A stretch of 64,000 bases of DNA, taken from positions 1 through 64,000 of the forward strand of contig CAWDBD010000007.1 of the NCBI GenBank assembly GCA_963800395.1, written 5' to 3'. The translations under genes and the position numbers were made by a program. The DNA is from DASSBG01 sp963800395. GTDB taxonomy: Bacteria > Pseudomonadota > Gammaproteobacteria > Xanthomonadales > Rhodanobacteraceae. The notes under the pieces were generated by a model. The model worked only from the letters and a program-made list of their open reading frames with translations. It was not told where the DNA came from and did no database searches. Below, piece by piece: positions 41,784 through 51,587 of the stretch (within the stretch, counting starts at the first letter, position 1; each line of letters begins with the position of its first letter).

Positions 41784-43707
41784 CGACCAGCGCCTGGACC
41801 ACACCCGGATCGGCCAGCGTAGAGGTGTCACCAAGTTTGTCCGGCTCGTTCTCCGCAATCTTGCGCAGAATGCGACGCATGATCTTGCCTGAACGGGTCT
41901 TGGGCAGGGACGGCGCCCACTGCAGATATTCGGGTCTTGCAATCGGACCAATGACCTTGCGTACCCAGGCCATCAACTCATCATGCAGCGCATCCGACGG
42001 TTCGACGCCAGCGTTGAGGGTAACGTAGGCATAGATGGCCTGGCCCTTGATGTCATGCGGACAGCCGACCACTGCGGCCTCGGCCACCTTCTCGTGTGAC
42101 TCCAGCGCACTCTCAACTTCGGCGGTGCCCAGACGGTGGCCACTGACATTGATCACGTCATCCACGCGCCCGGTAATCCAGTAGTAGCCATCGGCGTCGC
42201 GACGCGCGCCATCGCCGCTGAAGTAGCGCCCGGGGAATGTCTTGAAGTAGGTGTCGACGAACCGCTGATGATCGCCGTAGACCGTGCGCATCTGACCGGG
42301 CCAGGAATCGGTGATGACCAGATTGCCCTCGCACTCGCCCTCCAGCACCTGGCCCTCAGCGTCCACGATGGCCGGCTCGATGCCGAAAAACGGATTTGTC
42401 GCCGAACCCGGCTTGGTGTCCGTCGCGCCGGGCAACGGGGTAATCATGATGCCGCCGGTTTCAGTCTGCCACCATGTGTCGACTACCGGGCAGCGTCCGT
42501 TGCCGACCACATGGAAGTACCACTCCCAGGCCTCGGGATTGATCGGCTCACCTACCGTACCGAGAACGCGCAAGGACTTTCGCGAGGTCTTCAAGACCGG
42601 ATCATCACCCTCGCGCATGAGGGCACGGATGGCCGTAGGCGCCGTATAGAAAAGCGACACCTTGTGCCGATCAATCGTTTGCCAGAAGCGGCTGCAATCC
42701 GGCCAGGTGGGCACGCCGTCAAACATGAGGGTCGTGGCGCCATTGGCCAGCGGCCCGTAAACCACGTAGCTGTGCCCTGTAACCCAGCCCACATCGGCGC
42801 TGCACCAGTAGACATCATCCTCGCGCAGGTCAAACACGCATTCGTGGGTGTAGCTTGCATACACCAGGTAGCCGCCGGTGGTGTGCAACACCCCCTTGGG
42901 CATACCCGTGGATCCGGACGTGTAGAGTATGAACAACGGGTCTTCCGAGTTCATCGGCTCCGGAGGGCATTCGCCAGGCTGGCCTTCGATAAGCACGTGG
43001 TACCAGCGATCTCGCGGTGACTGCATGTTGATGGAGCTGCCGGTGCGCTGCACCACAATGACGGTTTCCACGCTTTGCGTGCCGTCGCGCTCGAGCGAAG
43101 CATCGACGTTGCGCTTCAGCGGAATGGTCTTGCCACCGCGAATACCCTCGTCGGCGGTAATGACCATCTTGCAGGCGCTGTCGGCAATACGCCTGGCCAG
43201 TGCATCAGGCGAGAAGCCGCCAAAAACCACCGAGTGCACCGCACCAATGCGCGCGCAGGCCAGCATAGCCACGGCGGCCTCGGGCACCATGGGCATGTAG
43301 ATCGCTACCCGGTCACCCTTGCCTACGCCGAGGTTGCGCAGCGCGTTGCCGAAACGGCACACCTCGTCATGCAATTGCCGATAGCTGATGTGCCGTGTGT
43401 CGCCAGGGTCGTCTCCCTCGAAAATAATGGCCGTCTTGTCGCCTCGCTTTGCGAGATGACGATCCAGGCAGTTTGTCGAGGCATTGAGTACGCCGTCCGC
43501 ATACCAGCGAATGTGCAGGTCATCGGCCGCAAAGCTGACGTCCTTGATCTCGCTCGGCACCGAGACCCAATCCAGCCGTTTGGCAATTTCGGCCCAGAAC
43601 GCCTCGGGGTTCTCGATCGACTTCTGATACAGCTCGCGATATTGGGATGCGTTGATGCGCGCGTGCTCGGCAAGCTCTGCTGGAACACGATGAATCGACG
43701 ATGACAT
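41764..43707 (-). CDS. acs: Acetyl-CoA synthetase (acetate-CoA ligase)
   Basis: A 647 aa ANL-superfamily enzyme that activates acetate to acetyl-CoA through acetyl-AMP. The P-loop is LFILYTSGSTGMPKGVLHTT, the acetate pocket and adenine site include WQTETGGIMITPLPGAT, the hinge region has GDGARRDADGYYWITGRVDD, and PKTRSGKIMRRILRK contains the acetylation-regulated lysine. The N-terminus (VPAELAEHARINASQYRELY) is typical of Acs. It leads the operon with the PPTase and pdxJ. Confidence 0.96.
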   Translation of the reverse strand: MSSSIHRVPAELAEHARINASQYRELYQKSIENPEAFWAEIAKRLDWVSVPSEIKDVSFAADDLHIRWYADGVLNASTNCLDRHLAKRGDKTAIIFEGDDPGDTRHISYRQLHDEVCRFGNALRNLGVGKGDRVAIYMPMVPEAAVAMLACARIGAVHSVVFGGFSPDALARRIADSACKMVITADEGIRGGKTIPLKRNVDASLERDGTQSVETVIVVQRTGSSINMQSPRDRWYHVLIEGQPGECPPEPMNSEDPLFILYTSGSTGMPKGVLHTTGGYLVYASYTHECVFDLREDDVYWCSADVGWVTGHSYVVYGPLANGATTLMFDGVPTWPDCSRFWQTIDRHKVSLFYTAPTAIRALMREGDDPVLKTSRKSLRVLGTVGEPINPEAWEWYFHVVGNGRCPVVDTWWQTETGGIMITPLPGATDTKPGSATNPFFGIEPAIVDAEGQVLEGECEGNLVITDSWPGQMRTVYGDHQRFVDTYFKTFPGRYFSGDGARRDADGYYWITGRVDDVINVSGHRLGTAEVESALESHEKVAEAAVVGCPHDIKGQAIYAYVTLNAGVEPSDALHDELMAWVRKVIGPIARPEYLQWAPSLPKTRSGKIMRRILRKIAENEPDKLGDTSTLADPGVVQALVDARLNR

Positions 43708-43940
43708 GACTAACTCCCGATACGAATTACTTTCAATTGCACCCTGTGGTCGTTTGACATACCTGCCCGGGCATGCCTTTCATGCGCGCGGGCGCTGACG
43801 ATATGTTCGCTGCCAGAGCGCAAGGTCAAACCTTGAAACAGGCAAAAAGTGCTTGCGAGCGTGACGCATGCCGCGGTGAGCCCGTCACCAAATCGACGGA
43901 AGGGTACGCCGTGACTGTCACGGCGCACCGTTTCCCCGAA

Positions 43941-44195
43941 TCAGGCTCGGCGGATCAGACTGATAAGTGCCAGCAGAATGATGGCACCGATCAACGCATT
44001 GATGATGGCGCCGATGATGCCGCCGCCAATGACGATGCCCAGAGTCGGCAACAACCAGCCGGCGATAAAGGCACCCACGATGCCGACGATGATGTTGCCA
44101 ACAAGACCCAGACCGCGGCCCTTCACGATGAGCCCTGCCAGCCAACCGGCAATGGCACCTACAACCAGAAAAATGATCAGACCTGTAACCGTCAT
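43941..44195 (-). CDS. GlsB/YeaQ/YmgE family stress-response membrane protein
   Basis: An 84 aa membrane protein rich in Gly and Ile with three short helices: MTVTGLIIFLVVGAIAGWLA, LGLVGNIIVGIVGAFIAGWL and GGGIIGAIINALIGAIILLA, ending SLIRRA. Members of this family are often induced by stress. AAGGAGAGC before the ATG at 44195 fixes the start. A stem of CGCCGTGA with TCACGGCG (43907-43925) just after the stop could act as a terminator but lacks a T run. Confidence 0.9.
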   Translation of the reverse strand: MTVTGLIIFLVVGAIAGWLAGLIVKGRGLGLVGNIIVGIVGAFIAGWLLPTLGIVIGGGIIGAIINALIGAIILLALISLIRRA

Positions 44196-44432
44196 GTTGT
44201 GCTCTCCTTGAACAAGTACTGCATCCGGAGCCGGACCGACAAGAACGCACGCGTCTGCAGCCTGGCGGACCCGCCCGGGCTTCCCGCATTTTCCCCTGAG
44301 CCGGCCTTGGCCATGCGCCCATGAGGATCGAGAAACCCGTCTCAGACTCGCCTTGTCCCCAATCGCATGCCTGCTATCGTACAAGCTCCACAACGCCGCC
44401 CGCGGGCGGCAAGAATCAGGCCAGCACCAGCC

Positions 44433-44690
44433 TCAGTGCATGCCTGTCGAAACACCTTCCGAATCAGTCTTGGTCTTTTGCCTCACCGCCGATTTGAGGG
44501 CCTCGATCTCGGGATCGGTCATGAACTCCGGCTGGGCGCTGTTTTCGATACGCGCCTGCGCGAATGCCAGCGCCGCTGCGATGGAGGCCAGAATGCCTGT
44601 AGCCAGACCAAGCCCGAACCATACCGGCGATGTGCTCCACCAGGAGCCAAACAACCCGGCCACAGCAATGATCAGCAAAATCCAGCGCAT
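44433..44690 (-). CDS. Small membrane protein, unknown
   Basis: An 85 aa protein with two hydrophobic helices (WILLIIAVAGLFGSWW and FGLGLATGILASIAAALAFA) and a polar C-terminal tail TDPEIEALKSAVRQKTKTDS. CAGGAA lies six bases before the ATG at 44690; a TTG at 44696 is an alternative start. No family is recognised. It lies between the GlsB-like gene and the divergently transcribed aldehyde dehydrogenase. Confidence 0.7.
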   Translation of the reverse strand: MRWILLIIAVAGLFGSWWSTSPVWFGLGLATGILASIAAALAFAQARIENSAQPEFMTDPEIEALKSAVRQKTKTDSEGVSTGMH

Positions 44691-44809
44691 ACGCAATTCC
44701 TGAAATCAACAAGATTCGCCTTCCACATCATACACGCGACAGAACATCCACCACCAGAGACTGCCAGCCGGGTACTATCCTGTGTGCAAGTGAACACAGC
44801 GAGGGCGAC

Positions 44810-46216
44810 ATGAATACCAGTGACCTGCAGCATTCGTTGAATGCAAAGCTATCCGACATGCGTTCAGCGGTATCACGCTCACCCTGCCCGGCTTGGGCGT
44901 GGCGACGCCAGCGCCTGGATACTGTAAAGCAACTGCTGAACGAGCATGCCGATGCGATTGCCACGGCCATCGACCAGGATTTCGGCGGTCGACCGCCGTC
45001 GGAAACACGTCTTTTGGAGCTTTTTCCGTCACTATCGTCGTTGCAACACGCTGCTGCCCATGGCAAGCGCTGGATGCGTGGGCGCCGCCATTGGGCCAAC
45101 CAATGGTTTCTTCCAGCCCGGACCCGTCTTTTGCCCAGGCCCAAGGGTGTAGTCGGCATCGTGGTGCCGTGGAATTATCCGCTGTATCTGGCGGTCGGAC
45201 CCCTGGTGGACGCGCTGACGGCGGGGAACCGCGTCATGCTGAAAATGTCCGAGCATACGCCACGCTTCTCGGCACTGTTTGCCGACCTTGTTGCGCAGCA
45301 CTTTGCCGCTGACGAAGTGCATGTCGTCACTGGTGACGCCGATGTCGGCAAGGCCTTCGCCGCGCTACCGTTTGATCATCTGCTGTTTACCGGCTCCACC
45401 GACGTCGGGCGCAAGGTCATGCAGGCGGCCAGTGCCAACCTCACACCGGTGACGCTGGAACTGGGTGGCAAGTCACCGGCCCTGGTTGCGCCGGGTGCAC
45501 GGCTGGACCACGCCGTAGAACGCATCCTGTTCGGCAAAAGCGTGAACGCGGGCCAGACCTGCATCGCGCCGGACTACGTGCTGGTACCCCGCGCGGAACA
45601 GGCGGCCTTCATTGCCGAGGCGCGCGACCAGTTTCAGCGACTGTATCCACCAGACACTCAACGGCGCGATTACGCGGCCCTGCACAGCGATGCCCATGCA
45701 CAGCGCATGCACAGCTTGCAGGAGCAGGCCGAAGCGGCCGGATCCACGGCCTACCCACTTGCCGAGGCCGATCCGGCGCGTCGCTGCCTGCCCCCGGTGC
45801 TGCTTACCGATGTGCATTCGGACAGTCCGGTCATGCAAGAGGAGATTTTCGGTCCATTGCTGCCGCTGGTTGCCTATGACGATCTGGATGAGGCACTGGC
45901 ATTTGTCGCGGCGCGCCCGCACCCGCTGGCATTTTATCTTTTTGACGACGACGCGCAGCGCCGGGAGCGGCTCTTGCCGCGTATCCACGCAGGTGGCATC
46001 GCTATCAACGACACCCTGTTCCACATTGCCCAGCACCACTTGCCGTTTGGCGGTGTCGGTTCTTCGGGAATGGGTGCCTACCACGGCGAACCGGGCTTCA
46101 AGACCTTTTCACACATGCAGTCGGTCTTTTTGCAGTCCCGTTTCAACCTCGTGGGCCTGATGAACCCGCCCTACGGCTCACGTTTTCGAAAAATGCTGCG
46201 GTACATGATGCGTTGA
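44810..46216 (+). CDS. Aldehyde dehydrogenase, coniferyl-aldehyde-dehydrogenase-like
   Basis: A 468 aa NAD(P)-dependent aldehyde dehydrogenase. PKGVVGIVVPWNYPLYLAVG is the nucleotide-binding entry, LLFTGSTDVGRKVMQAA follows, the general base Glu lies in TLELGGKSPALVAPG, and the nucleophilic Cys in NAGQTCIAPDYVLV. QEEIFGPLLPLVAY and LPFGGVGSSGMGAYHG are present. Length, the C-terminal membrane-anchor-like FNLVGLMNPPYGSRFRKML segment and lack of an N-terminal extension fit the CalB-like class acting on coniferyl or medium-chain aldehydes. The substrate is not shown. Confidence 0.88.
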   Translation: MNTSDLQHSLNAKLSDMRSAVSRSPCPAWAWRRQRLDTVKQLLNEHADAIATAIDQDFGGRPPSETRLLELFPSLSSLQHAAAHGKRWMRGRRHWANQWFLPARTRLLPRPKGVVGIVVPWNYPLYLAVGPLVDALTAGNRVMLKMSEHTPRFSALFADLVAQHFAADEVHVVTGDADVGKAFAALPFDHLLFTGSTDVGRKVMQAASANLTPVTLELGGKSPALVAPGARLDHAVERILFGKSVNAGQTCIAPDYVLVPRAEQAAFIAEARDQFQRLYPPDTQRRDYAALHSDAHAQRMHSLQEQAEAAGSTAYPLAEADPARRCLPPVLLTDVHSDSPVMQEEIFGPLLPLVAYDDLDEALAFVAARPHPLAFYLFDDDAQRRERLLPRIHAGGIAINDTLFHIAQHHLPFGGVGSSGMGAYHGEPGFKTFSHMQSVFLQSRFNLVGLMNPPYGSRFRKMLRYMMR

Positions 46217-46338
46217 GCCAGTAGTGACCCTGTCCGATCGGGGGTGCATACGGAAACCGCATGCCGAATGTGGCCCGTTGCCGAGCGCCGCTCGGCGGAA
46301 TCGCCAAGCGAGTACGACCCTGTCAGCCGTGGTTCCAC

Positions 46339-47343
46339 TCAAGCGTCTGCGTGGTAGCGCTCGACTTCGGCCACCTCGTCGCGTGAACCCAGCACCACCG
46401 GCACGCGCTGGTGCAGCCCCGATGGCTGCACCTCCATGATGCGCTGACGCCCGGTACTGGCGGCGCCGCCGGCCTGCTCGATGATGAAGGCCATCGGATT
46501 GGCCTCGTACATCAGGCGCAGTTTGCCGCCCTTGGCCTTCACCTTGCTGTCCATCGGATAGGTAAACAGACCGCCACGGGTGATGATGCGGTGCACGTCG
46601 GCCACCATGGATGCAACCCAGCGCATGTTGAAGTCGCGTCCGCGTATGCCTTCCCTGCCGCGCAGAAGATCGGCGACATAGTCCTGCATGGGCTTTTCCC
46701 AGAACCGTTGATTGGACATGTTGATGGCAAACTCGGAGGTCTGGGCAGGAATCTGCACATCGCGTCGACTGAGGATGAAGCTGCCGATCTCACGATCCAG
46801 CGTGAACACGTGGGTGCCATGCCCGAGCGTGAGTACCAGCAAGGTGCTGGGCCCGTACACGACATAGCCCGCCGCGACCTGGTCTCGACCCGGCTGGAGA
46901 AACTCATCCGTTGCAACCTTGCTGCCGGATTCCTCGGGCCTTCGCAGCACGGAAAATATGGTGCCGACCGCAATATTGACGTCGATGTTCGAGCTGCCAT
47001 CCAGCGGATCGAACAACAGCAGGTAGCCGCCTTTCGGGTAGGCATCGGGTATCTGCTGCGGGTGTTCCATTTCCTCGGAAGCGCAAGCGGCCAGGTGACC
47101 GCCCCAGGCGTTGGCGTTGAGCAGGATCTCATTGGACAGGACATCCAGCTTCTTCTGTGCTTCGCCCTGGATATTGCCGGTACCCGCATCGCCCAGGATC
47201 CCGCCCAGGGCACCCTTGCCAGTCGCCACGCTGATGCGCTTGCAGGCCCGCGCCACGACCTCCAGCAACTGGGTCAGGTCCGTGCTGCCATGGCCGGCAC
47301 GGCGTTCCTCGACTAGAAACTGGGTCAGGGTGATGTGGTCCAT
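46339..47343 (-). CDS. fbp: Fructose-1,6-bisphosphatase class I
   Basis: A 334 aa gluconeogenic phosphatase that hydrolyses fructose 1,6-bisphosphate to fructose 6-phosphate. Motifs are TQFLVEERRAGHGSTDLTQL at the start, the active-site LLFDPLDGSSNIDVNIAVGT, GRDFNMRWVASMVADVHRII, RGGLFTYPMDSKVKAKGGKL and RLMYEANPMAFIIEQAGGAA near the C-terminus. The Asp-Pro-Leu-Asp-Gly-Ser-Ser metal site is complete. It is divergent from the GST gene across 136 bases. Confidence 0.96.
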   Translation of the reverse strand: MDHITLTQFLVEERRAGHGSTDLTQLLEVVARACKRISVATGKGALGGILGDAGTGNIQGEAQKKLDVLSNEILLNANAWGGHLAACASEEMEHPQQIPDAYPKGGYLLLFDPLDGSSNIDVNIAVGTIFSVLRRPEESGSKVATDEFLQPGRDQVAAGYVVYGPSTLLVLTLGHGTHVFTLDREIGSFILSRRDVQIPAQTSEFAINMSNQRFWEKPMQDYVADLLRGREGIRGRDFNMRWVASMVADVHRIITRGGLFTYPMDSKVKAKGGKLRLMYEANPMAFIIEQAGGAASTGRQRIMEVQPSGLHQRVPVVLGSRDEVAEVERYHADA

Positions 47344-47479
47344 GTCAGTACGCCGGGTGATGATGAATGGCTATTGTCGCGGAGTGCGCGCCAGGAAAAA
47401 AGTCTCGACACTGCTGACACCACGCTGTCAGCAGGGGTAGCCCAGACTGAATGCTCCTTCTGCCTGACGGAAACTTGCC

Positions 47480-48118
47480 ATGACTTCATCATCCACACTG
47501 GTCTTTTTTCACAATCCTCAAAGCCGTGCCAACATGGTGCGCGCGCTGCTGGAAGAACTCGAGGCGGACTTCGACCTTTGTCCAATCGATTTCAGAAGCA
47601 ACGAACAACTTTCCGACGAGTATCTGGCGATCAATCCCATGGGCAAGGTGCCGGCGATTCGCCACAATGGCACCCTGATCACCGAGACCGTGGCCATCTA
47701 CATCCATCTCGCCGATTTCTATCGCGCGACTGGCCTGGCGCCTGCGCTGGATGATCCCGATCGCGGCACCTACCTGCGCTGGCTGGTGTTCTATGCCGCC
47801 TGCTTCGAGCCCGCCATTGGCGACAAGGCCATGCAGCGGGATCCTGGTCCGCGCGCCCAGTCGCCCTACGCCGATTACGACACCACGGTGGCGGCCATCA
47901 GCCAACAGATCGCCTCAGGTGTCTGGTTGCTGGGGGAGCGTTTCAGCGCAGCCGATGTGCTCTGGGGCAACGCCTTGCGTTTTGCTACCGCCTTCAACCT
48001 GGTGGAGAAGACCCCGCTATTGGCCGACTACATCGACCGGGTCATGTCGCGACCGGCCCAGAAGCGCGCCCTCGAAGCAAACGAAGCGCTGGCTGCCAGC
48101 ATGGGTCTGGCGGCATGA
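47480..48118 (+). CDS. Glutathione S-transferase family protein
   Basis: A 212 aa GST-like protein. The thioredoxin-like N-terminal domain has FFHNPQSRANMVRALLEELE and INPMGKVPAIRHNGTLITET with the glutathione-anchoring Val-Pro and Glu-Thr. The helical C-terminal domain has SGVWLLGERFSAADVLWGNA, the N-capping box, and ends KRALEANEALAASM. A nitrogen- or sulfur-linked first residue for catalysis (Ser in QSRAN) is possible. Substrate unknown. It is followed by a YafY-type regulator 75 bases away. Confidence 0.9.
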   Translation: MTSSSTLVFFHNPQSRANMVRALLEELEADFDLCPIDFRSNEQLSDEYLAINPMGKVPAIRHNGTLITETVAIYIHLADFYRATGLAPALDDPDRGTYLRWLVFYAACFEPAIGDKAMQRDPGPRAQSPYADYDTTVAAISQQIASGVWLLGERFSAADVLWGNALRFATAFNLVEKTPLLADYIDRVMSRPAQKRALEANEALAASMGLAA

Positions 48119-48193
48119 GCGAACGCGGGTCGGTCCAGCCTCGGGGCTGTTGACGGTTGCGCAGCCAGCGGCAGGATTTGCGATGATGAGCGC

Positions 48194-48922
48194 ATGCGCC
48201 GAGCCGACCGTCTCTTCCAGATCATCCATGCCCTCCAGGGGCGGCGCTCGGCGATGCCTGCACGACGTCTCGCGGAGTTGCTGCAGGTATCACAACGCAC
48301 CATCTACCGGGACATTTCGGACCTGCAAACCTCCGGCGTGCCTGTCGAAGGTGAAGCCGGTGTCGGCTACATGTTGCGCAAGGGATCGGACATCCCGCCG
48401 CTGATGTTCACGGCCGACGAACTTGAAGCGCTGGTCATCGGTGCACGTTTCGTTCGCGCCTTCGCCGGTGCACGCATGGCGTCCGCAGCGCAATCGGCCA
48501 TGACCAAGATCGAGGCCGTGTTGCCGGAGGAGTTGAAGCAGCGCCAGGGACGCACGCGCATCTTTGCTCCGGTCTGGCAGGATCGCGTGCAGAAGCAGCA
48601 CGCCCAAGTGCTTGACCGCCTGCATGAAGCGATCGAGAGCAGGGAAGTGCTCGCCATCTGCTACCGCGACCTCAAGGAGCAGACGACGAGACGAGATGTC
48701 GAGCCCTTGTGCCTGGCATTCTGGGGTGGCAGCTGGACCCTGGGCGGCTGGTGCCGCTTGCGCCGTGACTTTCGAAATTTTCGACTGGACCGGATCAGCG
48801 TTTTCGACACCGCCGGCGAGCATTTCCAGGACACTGTCGAACGCGGGATGAGGGCTTATCTCGCGGCCCTGCATCCGCACTCGGGCATCCCGTCCGCAGC
48901 CGATCGCGACGGGTCATCCTGA
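48194..48922 (+). CDS. YafY-type HTH regulator with WYL domain
   Basis: A 242 aa transcription regulator with an N-terminal helix-turn-helix of the HTH_11 kind (RADRLFQIIHALQGRRSAMP then ELLQVSQRTIYRDISDL) and a C-terminal WYL-like ligand or nucleic-acid sensing domain (VLAICYRDLKEQTTRRDVEP, LAFWGGSWTLGGWCRLRRDF). The conserved tyrosine of the WYL core is replaced by WGGSWTL in place of the usual YxxGxWYL, a common YafY variation. It likely controls the neighbouring GST or another nearby gene. Confidence 0.9.
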   Translation: MRRADRLFQIIHALQGRRSAMPARRLAELLQVSQRTIYRDISDLQTSGVPVEGEAGVGYMLRKGSDIPPLMFTADELEALVIGARFVRAFAGARMASAAQSAMTKIEAVLPEELKQRQGRTRIFAPVWQDRVQKQHAQVLDRLHEAIESREVLAICYRDLKEQTTRRDVEPLCLAFWGGSWTLGGWCRLRRDFRNFRLDRISVFDTAGEHFQDTVERGMRAYLAALHPHSGIPSAADRDGSS

Positions 48923-49014
48923 CAAATGCGCAAGCGCTCGTCTCGTACGACTGCCGCCGATCTGCGAAGATGAGTGGCATGTTCACTGCCGGAACGGCTG
49001 CGGGAGACCCCGAG

Positions 49015-50805
49015 ATGAAGCGATTGTCCATTCTGCTCGCCAGCCTGCTGGCCGCCGCTTTGCCGGGGCTGGCCCAGGCCACCACCACCAGCGAGCAGTT
49101 CAAGGCCATCTACAGCCAGGAGTACGCATGGCGCAGCGGCAAGGGCCCGATACCGAAGGATTTGAAGCTGCCCGACAACCGGCGCCTGGATTCGGTTGAT
49201 GCGGCAAGCCAGCAGCAGCGACTGGTGTACTGGCAGGGCGTGCTGAAGCAGCTCGATGCGCTGCCGCTGGACCAGCTGTCGCCGGCTGAACGCATGAATT
49301 ACGCGATCTACCATCGACAGATCGCAAACCGGGTGGCCGATCAGAAGTTCAAGACCTGGCAGATGCCGTTCAACAGCGATTCGGCGTTCTGGTCCGATAT
49401 TCATTACGATCTGGAATCCCCACCGCTGCACACGGCGCAGGACTACGATCATTACCTGGCGCAACTGCAACAGATTCCGGCCTACTTCGATCAGCAGATA
49501 GCCAACATGCGCCTGGGCCTGGCGCGAGGCTTCAGCGTACCGCATGCGGTGCTCAAGGGCCGCGATCTGTCAATCGCTGCGGAAGCCGATCTCGACAAGC
49601 CCACGGCCAGCCGCTTCTATCAGCCATTCGAGAAACTGCCTGCCGACATCGATGCCGAACAGGCGCAGGCATTGCGCGGTCGGGCGCAGCGCATCATCCG
49701 CGATCAGGTGATCCCTGCCTATCAGAACTTGCTGGAATTCTTCCGTACCGAGTATGTGCCGCAGGCGCGCAAGACGCTGGCGGCCGAGGATCTGCCCGAC
49801 GGCAAGGCCTTCTACCGCCAGCAGATCCGTGCATACACCACCCTGGACGAATCACCCGACGCGATCCACAAGATCGGCCTGGCGCAGGTGGCCAAAATCC
49901 ATGTGGCGATGCTTGATGCCATGAAAGCGGCGGGTTTCCGGGGCAGCTTCGCCGAATTCCTGCATTTCCTGCGCAACGACCCGCAATTCTACGCAAAGAC
50001 CGGTCAGGAGCTGCTCGACAAGAGCGCCTGGGTAGCCAAGCGCGTGGATGGCCAGATGTCGCGTTTCTTTGGCCACCTGCCGCGCTCGCGATTCACCATC
50101 AAGCCGGTGCCCGCCTCCATTGCGCCGTATTACACCTCGGGGCGCGGCGGGCCGGACGTGTATCTGGTCAATACCTACGATCTCAAATCGCGACCTCTAT
50201 TCAACATGCCGGCGCTGACCCTGCATGAATCGTATCCGGGCCATGCCCTGCAACTGGAGCTGGCGCGCGAGGCCACGGGGCAACCCGAGTTTCGACGTGA
50301 CGGATACATCTCCGCCTACGGCGAGGGCTGGGGTCTGTATTCCGAATATCTGGGCAAGGAGATGGGCATCTACGATACGCCGTACAAGCGTTTCGGCTTT
50401 CTCACCTACCAGATGTGGCGCGCCTGTCGGCTGGTGGTCGACACCGGCATCCATCACATGGGCTGGAGCCGGCAGAAGGCGATCGACTACATGCTGGAAA
50501 ACACGGCACTGAGCCAGCGCGAAGTCGCCAACGAGGTCGATCGCTATATCAGCTGGCCGGGCCAGGCCCTCAGCTACGAGCTCGGATATCTGGAAATCCG
50601 CCGGCTGCGCGCCAGGGCAAGCAAGGCGCTGGGCAAGAAGTTCGATCTGCGCCACTTCCATGACACCGTGCTCTCCACCGGCTCGGTGCCGTTGCCGGTA
50701 TTGCGCCAGCGCATTGATCGTTTCATCGCCGAGGGCGGGCCCGAGCCGCACTGGCCATGCCACTGCAAGGACGGCGGGGACACGGACGGCAAGCCCGGCA
50801 AGTGA
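49015..50805 (+). CDS. DUF885 family protein (putative metallopeptidase)
   Basis: A 596 aa secreted protein with signal peptide MKRLSILLASLLAAALPGLA. The DUF885 family signature ALTLHESYPGHALQLELARE contains HExxxGH, and FRRDGYISAYGEGWGLYSEY has the downstream Glu, together indicating a zinc-peptidase-like site. The C-terminus carries QALSYELGYLEIRRLRARAS, also conserved. GGGAG precedes the ATG at 49015; an earlier ATG at 48970 would hide the signal peptide. Peptidase activity is inferred by motif, and the substrate is unknown. Confidence 0.88.
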   Translation: MKRLSILLASLLAAALPGLAQATTTSEQFKAIYSQEYAWRSGKGPIPKDLKLPDNRRLDSVDAASQQQRLVYWQGVLKQLDALPLDQLSPAERMNYAIYHRQIANRVADQKFKTWQMPFNSDSAFWSDIHYDLESPPLHTAQDYDHYLAQLQQIPAYFDQQIANMRLGLARGFSVPHAVLKGRDLSIAAEADLDKPTASRFYQPFEKLPADIDAEQAQALRGRAQRIIRDQVIPAYQNLLEFFRTEYVPQARKTLAAEDLPDGKAFYRQQIRAYTTLDESPDAIHKIGLAQVAKIHVAMLDAMKAAGFRGSFAEFLHFLRNDPQFYAKTGQELLDKSAWVAKRVDGQMSRFFGHLPRSRFTIKPVPASIAPYYTSGRGGPDVYLVNTYDLKSRPLFNMPALTLHESYPGHALQLELAREATGQPEFRRDGYISAYGEGWGLYSEYLGKEMGIYDTPYKRFGFLTYQMWRACRLVVDTGIHHMGWSRQKAIDYMLENTALSQREVANEVDRYISWPGQALSYELGYLEIRRLRARASKALGKKFDLRHFHDTVLSTGSVPLPVLRQRIDRFIAEGGPEPHWPCHCKDGGDTDGKPGK

Positions 50806-50882
50806 GTCGCCACCAGTCGCGGGAATCTGCGCGGCCCGAACCATTGTGACTATGATGGGCTGCGATCGTCATCGGAGTGCGC

Positions 50883-51554
50883 ATGGATCCTTCAACCTGG
50901 CTTCAACTCCCGGCCACCGTGATGCTGGTGCTGGCGGCGGTGCTGCTGCTGATAACCCTGATGCATGGTGCGGCCTGCCGTCGCCATCTGCGCGGCCGGC
51001 GGCGCGTGCGTGCCGGTGTGCGCTTCTTGCTGGTACTGGTTTTTCTGGCCCTGACCGCGCTGGTGGCGGGTACCGGCTATACGCTGCGAGGTTACCGCTT
51101 GCTGAGTGGTGAAACCCCGGTCATGGACATCAAGGCGCACAAGCTGACCACCGAACAATGGCAATTGCGCCTGGACCTGCCCGGTGGCGAGCAGCGCACG
51201 GTCCGTCTCGAGGGCGATGCCTGGCGCGCCGAGGCCGTGGTTTTGAAATGGAAGCTGCCCGGCGTCCTGGCCGGGCTGCCGCCGGTATACCGCTTTGACC
51301 GGCTCTCCGGCCGCTACGCCGATCCTGACCAGGCATCGATCACGCCGCCAACCGTGGTCACCTTCGAGCACGCGGGCAATTACGACATGTTCCGCCTGGC
51401 GCTGGCGCACCACGACTGGCTGCCCATGGTCGACACGGTTTATGGCAGTGGTGCCTACATGCCGCTGCATGACGGTGCCCGCTACCGCGTCAGCCTGATG
51501 CGTACCGGTGCGCTGGTGGCACGACGCGAGCCGGAGACTGGTTCGCCTGATTGA
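50883..51554 (+). CDS. Membrane-anchored protein, unknown
   Basis: A 223 aa protein with two N-terminal helices (ATVMLVLAAVLLLITLMHGA and VRFLLVLVFLALTALVAGTG) and a soluble domain rich in beta strands facing the periplasm (VMDIKAHKLTTEQWQLRLDL, then VVLKWKLPGVLAGLPPVYRF, FEHAGNYDMFRLALAHHDWL and YGSGAYMPLHDGARYRVSL). Relatives in xanthomonads are sometimes labelled cation/multidrug efflux pump, which nothing here supports. GGAG lies six bases before the ATG at 50883. It stands alone. Confidence 0.75.
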   Translation: MDPSTWLQLPATVMLVLAAVLLLITLMHGAACRRHLRGRRRVRAGVRFLLVLVFLALTALVAGTGYTLRGYRLLSGETPVMDIKAHKLTTEQWQLRLDLPGGEQRTVRLEGDAWRAEAVVLKWKLPGVLAGLPPVYRFDRLSGRYADPDQASITPPTVVTFEHAGNYDMFRLALAHHDWLPMVDTVYGSGAYMPLHDGARYRVSLMRTGALVARREPETGSPD

Positions 51555-51587
51555 GTGTCATGCGCTCGGCGGCCCTGCGCATTGCCG